Source of the DNA: Paenibacillus segetis
GTDB taxonomy: Bacteria; Bacillota; Bacilli; Paenibacillales; Paenibacillaceae
Length of the DNA stretch: 64,000 bases
Direction: 5' to 3'
Assembly: GCF_014639155.1 (NCBI RefSeq)
Contig: NZ_BMFT01000001.1
Coordinates: 2,976,001 to 3,040,000, forward strand
Shown here: in pieces, positions 50,717 to 59,906 of the stretch
How positions within the stretch are numbered: position 1 is the first letter of the stretch
Layout: the number at the start of each line of letters is the position of its first letter
Program-made: the position numbers and the translations under genes
The notes under the pieces: model-generated
Databases searched by the model: none
The model's input: the letters and a program-made list of their open reading frames with translations, nothing else
What the model was told of the DNA's origin: nothing

Positions 50717-51210
50717 TCTTCCTCTATAAATTCTTCTTTATTATGAACAATATACGTATTCATTTGACTAATTGTATTTCCGGATATCCTTTTGTACTTC
50801 TCATAAAGTTCCTTCACTTCTTGTAATAAATCTGTATCTCTCTCTAAATCTGAAGGAGAAGCCTGCCACACGCCATCCTCCTTTTTACATTTTTCAATGA
50901 GTCCTTCAATTTGATCTAGCAATTCAACCATTTCAATATCTTTAAAATATTGAACTCCACTTTTTATTCCATGCCATGATTGGATTTCAATAATATAATA
51001 TCCCGAGAACCAGTAGAATTCTTCTATTGAATTGACATGATTATGAAATGAATAAAATAAATATATACCTTTCTGACCTTCATTTAATTGTTGATACATT
51101 TCTAACTTTGTTTGGAGATCCTTCCCTCGAACAGCGAGCAACATAGGTTTAACACATAACCAACTTAATTGTGTACTCAAAAGATCCTCTTCCTTCAAAT
51201 TTACCTTCAT
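50713..51210 (-). CDS. conserved-looking hypothetical protein
   Basis: 165 residues, cytosolic, acidic. An N-terminal segment (LLSTQLSWLCVKPMLLAVRG), an aromatic beta-rich middle (GIYLFYSFHNHVNSIEEFYW) and a helical C-terminus (LLDQIEGLIEKCKKEDG). I recognise similar proteins in Bacillus genomes but no domain. Sixteen bases downstream of the glucokinase start's neighbour, in one transcript. Confidence 0.6.
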   Translation of the reverse strand: MKVNLKEEDLLSTQLSWLCVKPMLLAVRGKDLQTKLEMYQQLNEGQKGIYLFYSFHNHVNSIEEFYWFSGYYIIEIQSWHGIKSGVQYFKDIEMVELLDQIEGLIEKCKKEDGVWQASPSDLERDTDLLQEVKELYEKYKRISGNTISQMNTYIVHNKEEFIEEE

Positions 51211-51225
51211 TGATTTCTCCCTTCT

Positions 51226-52212
51226 TTATGTATGAGCTACTCTATCTAATTTTAGTCTTTCGATGGCATAAGTTGCCGCACCTATCATTCCTGCTGTTCC
51301 ACCTAGCTGGCCCTGCAGAATCTTACATGCTGAACTGGACAACTTTAATGCATGCTTGGCAGTTGTTTCTCGAACAATGTTTAGTAGTCTATCTCCAGCA
51401 GCAGACATACCACCACCTACAATAATTACTTCAGGGTTTAATAAATTAATTACGTTAGAAAGCCCAAACCCTAGTATTCTCCCCGTTTCATGCATAACTT
51501 CAATAGCAACATGATCTCCTAGATCATAGGCATCGGAAATCATTTTTGCAGATATTTTACTTGTATCTCGCTCCACCCATTCTTCAATGATGCTTCTTTG
51601 GCCATCATTGAGTTTTCCAATTAATGTGTTCACCATACCAACAGCCGAGACGTATCTTCCTAAGCATCCCGAGCTTCCGCATTTACAAGGACGACCTTCT
51701 CTATACATATTCAGATGTCCGATTTCCCCAGCACTCGAGGTTGCACCATACATGACTTTTCCATCAGTGATAATCCCTGACCCCAGTCCGGTTCCCAAAG
51801 TAATTAATACTAGGTTTTGATGCCCTATCCCAGCACCATATCGCCATTCTCCATAGAGATTTACACGAACATCGTTATCAATAAAAGTTGGAAAATCAAA
51901 AAAGGTCTTCATGTGCTTCACAACATGAATGTTCTCCCAATCGGGAAAGTTAGGTGAGAAAATAGAAAGCCCTTCATTAGGATCTAAAAGACCTGGAATC
52001 CCCATCCCCATGCATTTGATATCATTTGCTGACAAATTTGCTGTATGAATCATTTCCATGATCGTTTTTATCATTCTATCCATAACATGGTTTGGTCCCA
52101 TGGCTGCTTCTGTAGGTACACTTTTTTCAGTTATGGTCTTTAGATCATTATTAAATATAGCCGCTTTCATATTAGTACCACCAAGATCAATTCCTATAGT
52201 ATATTGCTTCAT
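51226..52212 (-). CDS. ROK-family glucokinase-like kinase
   Basis: 328 residues. ATP loop IGIDLGGTNMKAAIF, catalytic Asp in FIDNDVRVN, then GTGLGSGIITDG and GEIGHL with zinc-binding CKCGSSGCLGRY (residues about 178-190), the ROK signature. Phosphorylates glucose or a related hexose. No transporter nearby. Confidence 0.88.
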   Translation of the reverse strand: MKQYTIGIDLGGTNMKAAIFNNDLKTITEKSVPTEAAMGPNHVMDRMIKTIMEMIHTANLSANDIKCMGMGIPGLLDPNEGLSIFSPNFPDWENIHVVKHMKTFFDFPTFIDNDVRVNLYGEWRYGAGIGHQNLVLITLGTGLGSGIITDGKVMYGATSSAGEIGHLNMYREGRPCKCGSSGCLGRYVSAVGMVNTLIGKLNDGQRSIIEEWVERDTSKISAKMISDAYDLGDHVAIEVMHETGRILGFGLSNVINLLNPEVIIVGGGMSAAGDRLLNIVRETTAKHALKLSSSACKILQGQLGGTAGMIGAATYAIERLKLDRVAHT

Positions 52213-52292
52213 ATCACGACTCCTGTAATTTCATAAAATATTATTCCATCTGATGCTATATGCTCACAATATTTCCATCAGGAACTACAATG

Positions 52293-52829
52293 CTAGCAAT
52301 TTTTTATTCTTTCTATTGTATCTTCAATTTTTTCTACAATACCAAATCGATGATTAAAAATATTAAAGTTATAATATTCATACAAGCCTTTTGCCGAAAA
52401 ACTTCCGTTATCAAATGTTGTATTTGATTTCTCTGGAATTACTAACTTAAACCCATACTCAAAGGCAACTTTACAAGTCGTATCTATGCAGTATTCTGTT
52501 TGCATTCCTGTAATTATTAATTGATCTATGTCTTTGCTATCCAAATACTCATGTAAATTTGTTCCCCTAAAAGCAGAATTATAATTTTTATTGATCACCG
52601 TTTCATTAGGATTTGGACTTATTTCATCATAGATCTTCCACCCTTCTGAGTTGGGTTCTAATTCATCACCGATTGGATCACTGTGCTGAATGTAAATTAC
52701 CTCTACGTTATTCTCACGACTGACTTCGATTAATCTTTTTATATTATTTATTATCGTCTCGATTTCAAAAGGTTGTGCCCACACTAAAGCATTTTGGACA
52801 TCCACGACTAAAAGTGCTGTGTTTTTCAT
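52293..52829 (-). CDS. isochorismatase-family cysteine hydrolase
   Basis: 178 residues from ATG 52829 (MKNTALLVVDVQNALVW). Triad: Asp in VVDVQNAL, Lys in INKNYNSAF, Cys in TEYCIDTTC, with cis-peptide region GMQTEY. Resembles nicotinamidase-related cysteine hydrolases (YecD/PncA-like). Substrate unknown. Confidence 0.85.
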   Translation of the reverse strand: MKNTALLVVDVQNALVWAQPFEIETIINNIKRLIEVSRENNVEVIYIQHSDPIGDELEPNSEGWKIYDEISPNPNETVINKNYNSAFRGTNLHEYLDSKDIDQLIITGMQTEYCIDTTCKVAFEYGFKLVIPEKSNTTFDNGSFSAKGLYEYYNFNIFNHRFGIVEKIEDTIERIKNC

Positions 52830-52871
52830 TAATTGTCCCTCCAATAGATAGATATGATTTTGGATAATACC

Positions 52872-53657
52872 TTATAAGGCTAATTTTAGCTGTAATTTAT
52901 TTCTAATCTCTTGTCTATATTCCCCTTGCATTTCATCGATTCTTGCTGCTAAAGTTGGTATCATCCATCGTTCAAGGAAACTATCGTTCAGATCAGCTAG
53001 CTTAATATACTCGGCTAAATACTCCTTGTTAAATAACTCTCGAAGTACTCTGTTCATTAACCAACTTGGAGCATTAGGCGGTAGCGAATGTGATTGAATC
53101 ATCATAGAAGTCCTAGTAACATCAGCTTCTTGGTTACCAATTAATACATTTAACCAATCAATTATTATCGGACCTTTCGGTGAAATAATGATGTTATCTG
53201 GATGAAAATCATAATGACATATCCTATTGCCATCAGGTAATGAATTTAATAAATCCAAAATGACCTGCTTCTCATGATCAGATATCTCTAGTGAATTATT
53301 AACTTTATTAGCTATTTCAAGTTTAAGATTTGGAACAAGCTTATTCTCAACATTGTGAATCTCATATTGAAGATTTGCCATCAGCTTAGCGTTATAAGAT
53401 ATGCTCCGTTCTGTTGGTTCGATACGCCATAACATCGTGGGACCATCAATTTTCTCATAAACGATACCTATCTTGCCTTCATATTCTACTAGTCCAGAAT
53501 AATTAGGTGATCTCAGCTTTAAGTTATTAATTATTTCTGCATTTTTCGCTTCATTCATCGCGGAACTTTGATCATGAAAAATCTTTATTATTTCAGCCTT
53601 CCCCCATTGGTAGACTCTTGCAGTGTTGCCAATACCAATTAATTCTCCGATTTTCAT
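52872..53657 (-). CDS. APH-family phosphotransferase
   Basis: 261 residues. LIGIGNTARVYQWG is the ATP loop, ICHYDFHPDNII the catalytic motif (HYDF replaces HGDF) and IIIDWLNVLIGNQEADVTRT the metal site, the same order and spacing as in the gene at 3463. Complete C-terminus, showing what the left copy lost. Substrate unknown. Confidence 0.8.
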   Translation of the reverse strand: MKIGELIGIGNTARVYQWGKAEIIKIFHDQSSAMNEAKNAEIINNLKLRSPNYSGLVEYEGKIGIVYEKIDGPTMLWRIEPTERSISYNAKLMANLQYEIHNVENKLVPNLKLEIANKVNNSLEISDHEKQVILDLLNSLPDGNRICHYDFHPDNIIISPKGPIIIDWLNVLIGNQEADVTRTSMMIQSHSLPPNAPSWLMNRVLRELFNKEYLAEYIKLADLNDSFLERWMIPTLAARIDEMQGEYRQEIRNKLQLKLAL

Positions 53658-53694
53658 GGTATGTTCCTCTCTTTGAGTAGAATTTGTAAATGAG

Positions 53695-54507
53695 TTATTT
53701 TTCAGTCCACGATGTTCTAATATATCCCACTTTCATCCCCATCCGCTCCATATTTCGATGGCTCTGAGATAAGAAAGCGCACTGTCCTACTACTAGTTTA
53801 CAATGATGTTGTAATGATTCTTCGATTCTTTTTTCGATAAGCCGTTGTTGTAGCCCTTGATTTCGGAATTCCGGTAATGTGGCTGCAAAAGTTAGTGAAG
53901 CAATACCATCTTTCATGTGCATGACACCTACTGCAGCAGGTGCTTCGTCCATATAAGCAATAAAAAACTTCCAGCCAGGTCGGTTGTACAAAACCTTATT
54001 ATTCGCTGCTACAGATGGAATACCATCATCTGATAATCCAGTTCCTCTGCAATGAATGGTCGCATATTGAACAAATTGATTCTCTTGAAGCGCTTGAATT
54101 GTAATATTCGTATTCGTACTATCATCGTTTTTAAACTCTTTTGGCTCAATATACAATGATGAATGAAACCCAGACTGATAGAATCCGCGGCCTGCCAAAG
54201 ACCTAAGATAATCCTGATCCACAAGCGAAGGTACAATCTCAAATTGAGCTTTTCGTTCGCGAGTTCTATAAAAGTCAAGAATGGGATCGATATGTTCAAT
54301 ATCAGCACTTGTTATTCCCTTTACCGTATTAAATGCAGCCCAGGGCATCGTCTTACTATACAAAGCGATTGAACTTCCAAACTGCTCTACTTCAATCCCT
54401 TCGGGATTATTAATTCTACTTTGAATGGCTAGCATTCGATCATACATATAGTTCACTTCTGATCTTTCAATTTCTTTAATAAGCTGTTTAGATGGAATGG
54501 ATAACAT
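53695..54507 (-). CDS. GNAT N-acetyltransferase, long form
   Basis: 270 residues from ATG 54507, 7 bases after GAGGTGA. The C-terminal GNAT contains LTFAATLPEFRNQGLQQRLIE and HRNMERMGM; the N-terminal 120 residues form a degenerate GNAT-like domain (NYMYDRMLAIQSRINNPEG). Divergent from the MerR gene; it may be part of the same response. Confidence 0.8.
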   Translation of the reverse strand: MLSIPSKQLIKEIERSEVNYMYDRMLAIQSRINNPEGIEVEQFGSSIALYSKTMPWAAFNTVKGITSADIEHIDPILDFYRTRERKAQFEIVPSLVDQDYLRSLAGRGFYQSGFHSSLYIEPKEFKNDDSTNTNITIQALQENQFVQYATIHCRGTGLSDDGIPSVAANNKVLYNRPGWKFFIAYMDEAPAAVGVMHMKDGIASLTFAATLPEFRNQGLQQRLIEKRIEESLQHHCKLVVGQCAFLSQSHRNMERMGMKVGYIRTSWTEK

Positions 54508-54532
54508 GATCACTCACCTCGTTATTCTTTTG

Positions 54533-54563
54533 TTGACTTTGCCCTTAGGGCAAGGTGTATATC
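54533..54563 (+). promoter_or_regulatory. MerR-type promoter and operator
   Basis: TTGACT (54533-54538), 19 bases, TATATC (54558-54563); the spacer holds the palindrome TTGCCCTTAGGGCAA. This is the geometry of BmrR/MerR-controlled promoters. It faces the MerR-GyrI gene at 54631. Confidence 0.8.
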
Positions 54564-54630
54564 TAGAATTGTAAGTTCTCAATATTTATTGATTTAAGTC
54601 CGTATAAACTATGAAAAAGGAGGTGGCTTC

Positions 54631-55455
54631 TTGCTATCGATTGGAGAATTCTCAAAAATATGCGAAGTATCTACAAAAACCCTGCGATATTATGATGAAA
54701 TTGGCTTAATTCATCCGGATGAGATTAATCCTGAAAATGGTTATAGGTACTACTCCATCAAGCAACTAAAAAAAATGCTCTTGATCAACCGGTTAAAATC
54801 GTATCATTTTTCTTTGGAAGAAATTAAAAGCATTTTGGATTTGGAAGATGATCAAACAGAAGAGAAGCTGGGTTTAGCCCTTAATCGCAAAAGAAGGGAA
54901 ATACAGGAAAAACTAAATTATTTTGAATATACCATAAAACAAATAAGCAATGATATTTTAAATTTAGAGATAGGAGTTCCCCTGATGTCTTACATCGACA
55001 ATATAGAGGTTCAACTTGTTGAAACGACGCCAATGAATATCCTTTATACGCGTCAGATGATGAATAGTGATGATTACGCCTTAGGATATGGACAATATTT
55101 TAGCCGGCTTTACGAAAAGATTGCTACTGAACAGCTCACCATGCTTGGCACGCCAATGACGATTTATCACAGCCCAGAGTATAATCCTACCGGTAATGAT
55201 ACTGAGTTTGCCATCCCGATCAAGGAGATTGTGACAGGAACGAGAGATTTGCCTGGAGGACTTCGTGCGAAGTCTGTTTTACAAGGGGCATACCCAGAGT
55301 TGACATCGGTATATGCCAAGCTGAGAGAATGGGTAGAAACTGAAGGCTATGTATTGGTGGAGTCACCATATGAAATATACGTGACCGACCCCAATCAAGC
55401 CACCACTGCCGAGGATATGGTTACTGAGGTGTATTTTCCTATAAAGAAAAAATAG
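54631..55455 (+). CDS. MerR-family regulator with GyrI-like effector domain (BmrR type)
   Basis: 274 residues from TTG 54631 behind AAAGGAGG. MerR winged helix (EFSKICEVSTKTLRYYDEIGL), coiled coil about 75-115, and a C-terminal GyrI-like domain (VQLVETTPMNILYTRQ, FAIPIKEIV, YEIYVTDPNQATTAED), the multidrug-binding fold of BmrR. It should sense small molecules and activate its own operon with the serine hydrolase. Confidence 0.88.
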   Translation: MLSIGEFSKICEVSTKTLRYYDEIGLIHPDEINPENGYRYYSIKQLKKMLLINRLKSYHFSLEEIKSILDLEDDQTEEKLGLALNRKRREIQEKLNYFEYTIKQISNDILNLEIGVPLMSYIDNIEVQLVETTPMNILYTRQMMNSDDYALGYGQYFSRLYEKIATEQLTMLGTPMTIYHSPEYNPTGNDTEFAIPIKEIVTGTRDLPGGLRAKSVLQGAYPELTSVYAKLREWVETEGYVLVESPYEIYVTDPNQATTAEDMVTEVYFPIKKK

Positions 55456-55473
55456 TATAAGAGGTGACTAAGA

Positions 55474-56502
55474 ATGCAAAGAAAATACTGGCCAACTACG
55501 GAATGGAAAGCCGAAAATCCGGCAATTTTGGGAATGGACTCTGACAAGCTCTCAAAGCTTGAACCTACGATAACATCTCAGTACAGCAATATAAACGGTA
55601 TTGTTATAGTAAGAAATGGCTCTATTGCTTATGAAAAATATTATAATGGCTATGGCCCGAATGATACCCACCATGTGGCCTCGGTAACAAAAAGTATCCT
55701 ATCAGCTCTCATTGGTTTAGCCATAGATGCCGGATATATTAAACATGTAGATCAGAAGATACTGGATTTTTTCCCCGAATATATTCAAGTCGCTGTTAAT
55801 AATGGACAGAAACAAGAAATCACCATACGCCATCTGCTCTCGATGACAGCCCCCTATTCATTTGAGGACTGGCACGAGCCGCTGGACAAGATGTGTATGC
55901 AATCTGATTGGGTCAAATATACGCTAGATATGCTTGGCGAAGGCGGAAGTATTGGAACATTCAAGTATTCCACCGCTGGAGCGCATCTACTGTCAGCTAT
56001 CATCACTCGTACTACGGGACAAAGTGCCCGTGCGTTTGCCAACGAACACTTATTTGGACCCATTGGAATGAAAGAAATCCCGGATTATGAAATGACATCA
56101 TTTGGGTTTGATGATTTATTCGGAAAAGATGTAAGAGGATGGGTGCATGATCCAAACTATAACTCCACAGGTGGATGGGGACTCACGCTAAATCCCCGTG
56201 ATATGGCTCGATTTGGTTTTCTATACCTGAATCATGGTATATGGGATAATAATCAGATTATTTCTGAATCATGGATCCTTAAATCAACCACGATGAATCC
56301 CAATAACTATGGCTATCTATGGTGGTTACGCGAAGAGGATGGAGTTTCTGCGTACCTAGCACTAGGTGACGGTGGCAATGTTATTTGTTGCATTCCAGAG
56401 CAAGACCTCGTCGTAGCCATTGCTTCCGAATTCACCATGAATCCTCGTGATCGATGGACATTAATTAAGGAATGTATAATCCCTGCCATACAATCAGCTT
56501 AA
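55474..56502 (+). CDS. class C beta-lactamase-like serine hydrolase
   Basis: 342 residues. SVTKS (about residue 71, SxxK), YST in KYSTAGAHLL (YxN variant) and a C-terminal GDGGN box in place of KTG. No signal peptide, hence cytosolic esterase- or peptidase-like rather than a secreted beta-lactamase. Eighteen bases behind the MerR gene and presumably induced by it. Confidence 0.85.
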   Translation: MQRKYWPTTEWKAENPAILGMDSDKLSKLEPTITSQYSNINGIVIVRNGSIAYEKYYNGYGPNDTHHVASVTKSILSALIGLAIDAGYIKHVDQKILDFFPEYIQVAVNNGQKQEITIRHLLSMTAPYSFEDWHEPLDKMCMQSDWVKYTLDMLGEGGSIGTFKYSTAGAHLLSAIITRTTGQSARAFANEHLFGPIGMKEIPDYEMTSFGFDDLFGKDVRGWVHDPNYNSTGGWGLTLNPRDMARFGFLYLNHGIWDNNQIISESWILKSTTMNPNNYGYLWWLREEDGVSAYLALGDGGNVICCIPEQDLVVAIASEFTMNPRDRWTLIKECIIPAIQSA

Positions 56503-56513
56503 ACCTTGATGTA

Positions 56514-56807
56514 TTATTTATTGAATGACAATCCTTCTTCCTGCAATGCTGTCCTAAGTTTAGGTATAGAGGCCGGCCCCATACCATGAAATTTTAAGAT
56601 GTCCTGTTCAGTATAATTGGAGAGCTTCTCTAGAGAGGTTATTCCGTTGTTTTCTAAAGCTCGTCTTGCTGGTGCTGAGAGTAGTGAAAGGAAGCCCTTG
56701 TCAGGTTTGCGCTCTTGTTCACAGATTGGGCAGGTTGGACAATCACTGCTCTTAGTGTATCGATGTCCTTTATCACAAGTTCTTACATCTTTATTTGAAG
56801 TTTCCAT
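56514..56807 (-). CDS. zinc-ribbon plus RNAP alpha-CTD-like helix-hairpin-helix protein
   Basis: 97 residues. CDKGHRYTKSSDCPTCPIC has four Cys and a His in zinc-finger spacing. The second half (LSAPARRALENNGITSLEKL, KFHGMGPASIPKLRTAL) is the helix-hairpin-helix fold of the C-terminal domain of RNA polymerase alpha subunit. Probably binds nucleic acid or RNA polymerase; the role is unknown. Confidence 0.75.
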   Translation of the reverse strand: METSNKDVRTCDKGHRYTKSSDCPTCPICEQERKPDKGFLSLLSAPARRALENNGITSLEKLSNYTEQDILKFHGMGPASIPKLRTALQEEGLSFNK

Positions 56808-56890
56808 AATTAATTGTCCCCCTTGCTTAATAGTTAGCTAAGTGCCTAGGTATACTTCCGGACATACTAGTATAGACCTCTATCATTAGT

Positions 56891-56910
56891 GTATCCCAGC
56901 CTTAGATCGC
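56891..56910 (-). repeat. half copy of the hairpin repeat
   Basis: GTATCCCAGCCTTAGATCGC keeps the left arm and internal AGAT of the repeat; the right arm is replaced by the end of the HAD gene (stop at 56914). It is a remnant left by a deletion or a junction. Confidence 0.55.
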
Positions 56911-56913
56911 TCT

Positions 56914-57705
56914 TTAATACCTACACAATCGTTCTAAGATTATTGCTACACCATCTTGATCATTATCTTCTGTTATTTCATCCGCAATTTCTTTCAATTC
57001 TTGTATCGCATTTCCCATAGCCACTGAATATCCGATCGTCTGGAACAGACCTAAATCGTTATGATCATCTCCAAAAATAATTACAGAATCCAACCCTACT
57101 CCGTAAATATTACATAGTCTTGTGATTGCTCGCTCTTTCGATACACCCAATGGCATAATTTGAATCAGCTGGTTATTATCCGTCGCCAAAATATTAACTT
57201 GTTGATCAAACTTACTGATAAGAGCTTGAATCTGATTGAACCCTGAAAGTAATATCTTTGTAGCTTCATGTCGTTTCAACTCTTCCAGTGATTTAACAAT
57301 AGGATTGGCCCTTGCATTCATTGTTGAAGAATAATCGAGCTCTCTTAAGCTAAACCATTCATCCTTAACTTCCATTGTTAATTCAGTTTGTGGATCGCCA
57401 TGCAAACAATAATCTATAATCTCAGAAGTTATTGAAACAGGAATTGAATCATAAAAATCGGTATTCGATTTTTGACAGATTACTTGTGCTCCGTTATAGT
57501 ACACAAATGATCCGATGTCCAACAACTGTTGCGGAAGAAACCACCTAACGGCTCTTGGTGGACGTGCTGTTGCAAAGATAATTCTCATTCCCTTGTTGTA
57601 ACAGGAAAGAACAGCCGCCAAATTCCGTTCAGAAACCTGTTTCTTAGAGTTTAATAACGTACCATCCAGATCTAGAACAACGGTAGAAAAATTAATGGAA
57701 ACCAC
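56914..57705 (-). CDS. HAD hydrolase, Cof-type
   Basis: 263 residues. Motif I LDLDGTLLNS, motif II FATARPPRAV, a Lys in GVSKERAITRL and motif IV IFGDDHNDLGLF with SVAMGNA. C2 cap (about 85-185). Paralogue of the gene at 49326 but distant. It ends inside the half repeat at 56891. Confidence 0.88.
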   Translation of the reverse strand: MVSINFSTVVLDLDGTLLNSKKQVSERNLAAVLSCYNKGMRIIFATARPPRAVRWFLPQQLLDIGSFVYYNGAQVICQKSNTDFYDSIPVSITSEIIDYCLHGDPQTELTMEVKDEWFSLRELDYSSTMNARANPIVKSLEELKRHEATKILLSGFNQIQALISKFDQQVNILATDNNQLIQIMPLGVSKERAITRLCNIYGVGLDSVIIFGDDHNDLGLFQTIGYSVAMGNAIQELKEIADEITEDNDQDGVAIILERLCRY

Positions 57706-57788
57706 CTCTCAAAGTATTTCTTGTCTCTTTCCTCTCTCTACTTGCTACTATATCTACCTTCAGGTATTCCAAGCCCAGCTATCTCCAA

Positions 57789-57986
57789 TTAATCCTTCGG
57801 TCTCTTAAATACAACAATTACTTCTCTAGATGTCCCTTGACCATAACTTGTATCGAAACAGGACACCACTTCCCATCCATCTTGTCCATATCGATTCAAT
57901 TCACTCTCAAATTCCATTTCATCAAGTTTGCCCCCCATGAAACCTCCAGTTTTCAATTTTATGGTTTTATATTCCCACAGTGTCAT
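57789..57986 (-). CDS. DUF4177 family protein
   Basis: 65 residues. MTLWEYKTIKLKTGGF, then NRYGQDGWEVVSCFDTS and VIVVFKRP are the DUF4177 pattern, a small beta-alpha-beta domain of unknown function. GGAGGC precedes the ATG. Its start overlaps the stop of the DinB gene by 20 bases. Confidence 0.85.
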   Translation of the reverse strand: MTLWEYKTIKLKTGGFMGGKLDEMEFESELNRYGQDGWEVVSCFDTSYGQGTSREVIVVFKRPKD

Positions 57987-58494
57987 CTTTGTCCGCCTCC
58001 ATTATAATTTCATTTATTTGCTTCATATGTCTTTGTTCATGTAAATACAGTGATCTAACCCATTCGATTAATAGCATTTCCTTAAAGGCTGGGTGCACAA
58101 AATGTCTTCTACTCAGTATGGATGGATCTTCCACCGAGTTTAATAATTCGTTTAACTTCTCTCTTGAAGTGTTTAGCCTTTCAATAATTTCGTGGGATTC
58201 TAAAATTTCATCACTTGGTTTAGCAATGTCAGGCGCCTCTAACTTTCTACTCCGATCAAGTAGCGACTCTACAGGTTTATGCTCTATAACTGAATCTTCC
58301 TTACTCTTTAGTCCCCTTTTTATGGCTACGATATATAACTCTTCTGTCTTAATTAAGTGCTGACATATCTGACTAATGCTCCAACTGTAGGGGTCTTTCC
58401 GTTGGTTTAATTGATCTCCACGCAGATCATTAACAATTTCTAATAACTCGTCCCTAGTTTCTTCTAACTTTTGATTGATTTCTTGAAGTTCCAT
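57967..58494 (-). CDS. DinB-fold protein
   Basis: 175 residues from ATG 58494, 7 bases after GAAGGGGTG. YSWSISQICQHLIKTEELY provides the first His; SLYLHEQRHMKQINEI the second and third (H-x3-H spacing). Bacillithiol transferase or hydrolase-like. Tight coupling to DUF4177. Confidence 0.82.
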   Translation of the reverse strand: MELQEINQKLEETRDELLEIVNDLRGDQLNQRKDPYSWSISQICQHLIKTEELYIVAIKRGLKSKEDSVIEHKPVESLLDRSRKLEAPDIAKPSDEILESHEIIERLNTSREKLNELLNSVEDPSILSRRHFVHPAFKEMLLIEWVRSLYLHEQRHMKQINEIIMEADKDDTVGI

Positions 58495-58550
58495 GAAATA
58501 CACCCCTTCATTCATTTATTGAAACTACTTCTCATATAGCACCGCAATTA

Positions 58551-59099
58551 CTAAAGCTTGTTTTTCACAACTCCATAGTAGATAAGATGCTCATAATGAT
58601 TTTCTTTCTTTACATGATCAAGCAATACACCTTCTTTTATCATGCCTATTTTTTGTATGACTCGTCCGGATGCTGGATTAGAAGCAAAGTGTCTGGCATA
58701 TACTTTGTGATATTTTTTCACATTAAAAGCAAAGTCTAATATGGCATTGGAAGCTTCTGTTGCATATCCATTCCCCCAAAACTCTTCACCCACCCAATAA
58801 GCTATTTCACCATTATCAAAACATTGATTATTAGACAATGCGATCGCACCATATAAAGTCCCTGTTTGCCTATCGCAGATAGCAAATTCATATGACTTAT
58901 CAACATTAAAGTTATTCACAAGATGCTCTATCCATGACAAAGCACAATCAACTGTATATGGATATGGTAAGTAGAGTGTATTTATATATATGTTGTAATT
59001 ATTACATAACCTAGTAACCTCCTCAGCATCCGATTGTTCGAATAACCTTAAACAAAGTCTCTCAGTAATAATGGTTTTATTCATGTCGTCATAAACCAC
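58551..59099 (-). CDS. GNAT N-acetyltransferase, RimJ/RimL-like
   Basis: 182 residues from GTG 59099, 6 bases after GGGGGA (the frame extends upstream to 59165 without a site). IAYWVGEEFWGNGYATEASN is the acetyl-CoA region and NPASGRVIQKIGM follows. Typical RimL-type protein or ribosomal-protein acetyltransferase fold. Starts 15 bases after the isochorismatase stop. Confidence 0.84.
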   Translation of the reverse strand: MVYDDMNKTIITERLCLRLFEQSDAEEVTRLCNNYNIYINTLYLPYPYTVDCALSWIEHLVNNFNVDKSYEFAICDRQTGTLYGAIALSNNQCFDNGEIAYWVGEEFWGNGYATEASNAILDFAFNVKKYHKVYARHFASNPASGRVIQKIGMIKEGVLLDHVKKENHYEHLIYYGVVKNKL

Positions 59100-59113
59100 T
59101 TTGTTTCCCCCGA

Positions 59114-59770
59114 TCATGCTTCGAATACGTTCTCTAATTCTTCTATTATTTGATTTGTTGTGCACACTTTGACTCCTATATTCTTTACTTCAGTAATCCC
59201 TCTACTATAAACACCAGAAATTGCATCCTCCACCATAACAGCTTTAAAATCTCGCTCGCTTGCTTGATATATACTTGTTCTTGGACAATTCGGAAAATTA
59301 CATCCTATGAATATTAAGGTATCTATAGCTCGCTCTCTTAAAAAATCTTCTAATCTAGTTTGATAAAATGCTCCCCACCTAGGTTTATAAATAACCCATT
59401 CTGAATCTCCTATTAATTGAATGTTCCCGTCCAATAGATCTTCATAATTCAAACTTTCAGCATGAATAGGTTTTATTGAACTAACCAGATCAGCACCTTT
59501 TGATCCAGGTTTTACTACATGAATACCAGATTCAATCATCTCTTTACGACAAGCATCGGCATTTGATCCATCCTCTTTGTAGATACGAATTACATGTATT
59601 ATAGGAATTTGATTTTTTCTACAAACCTCTAATATATTCTTCATCCGTGGAACCACTTCATTTGTTCCTTTTATCTCGGCTACAGCACCCGGCAAACTAA
59701 AGTCATTCTGAGTATCAATTGTAATCAAAGCACACTGATTAAAATTCGGTTTTATATACTTATTATCCAT
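59114..59770 (-). CDS. isochorismatase-family cysteine hydrolase
   Basis: 218 residues from ATG 59770 behind AGAAGGGAG. ALITIDTQNDFSLPGAVA (Asp), VIYKPRWGAFYQT (Lys) and IGCNFPNCPRTSIYQAS (Cys). Complete. The frame extension to 59842 enters repeat copy H and is not coding. Distinct from the gene at 52293. Confidence 0.86.
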   Translation of the reverse strand: MDNKYIKPNFNQCALITIDTQNDFSLPGAVAEIKGTNEVVPRMKNILEVCRKNQIPIIHVIRIYKEDGSNADACRKEMIESGIHVVKPGSKGADLVSSIKPIHAESLNYEDLLDGNIQLIGDSEWVIYKPRWGAFYQTRLEDFLRERAIDTLIFIGCNFPNCPRTSIYQASERDFKAVMVEDAISGVYSRGITEVKNIGVKVCTTNQIIEELENVFEA

Positions 59771-59824
59771 CAAGAACTCCCTTCTAAGAATAGTACTTGT
59801 CCGAATAACATATAACGTTATCCT

Positions 59825-59885
59825 ATTCACGAAACACCTCAACCACAGATAGCTTTTTATCTTAGGTTGAGGCGTTTGTTGTCTG
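59825..59885 (-). repeat. hairpin repeat, copy H
   Basis: TTCACGAAACACCTCAACC, AGATA and TATCTTAGGTTGAGGCGTTT, then GTTGTCTG. CCTCAACC/GGTTGAGG differs from CCCAGCC/GGCTGGG by two compensated base pairs, the clearest covariation in the family. One A/C position is G-U on the minus strand. Confidence 0.88.
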
Positions 59886-59906
59886 GATTATTCTATTGTT
59901 CAACTA

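Noticed and set aside
55474-56502. Secreted class C beta-lactamase
   Set aside because: No signal peptide and no KTG box; SxxK and YST alone fit a broader esterase/peptidase family.
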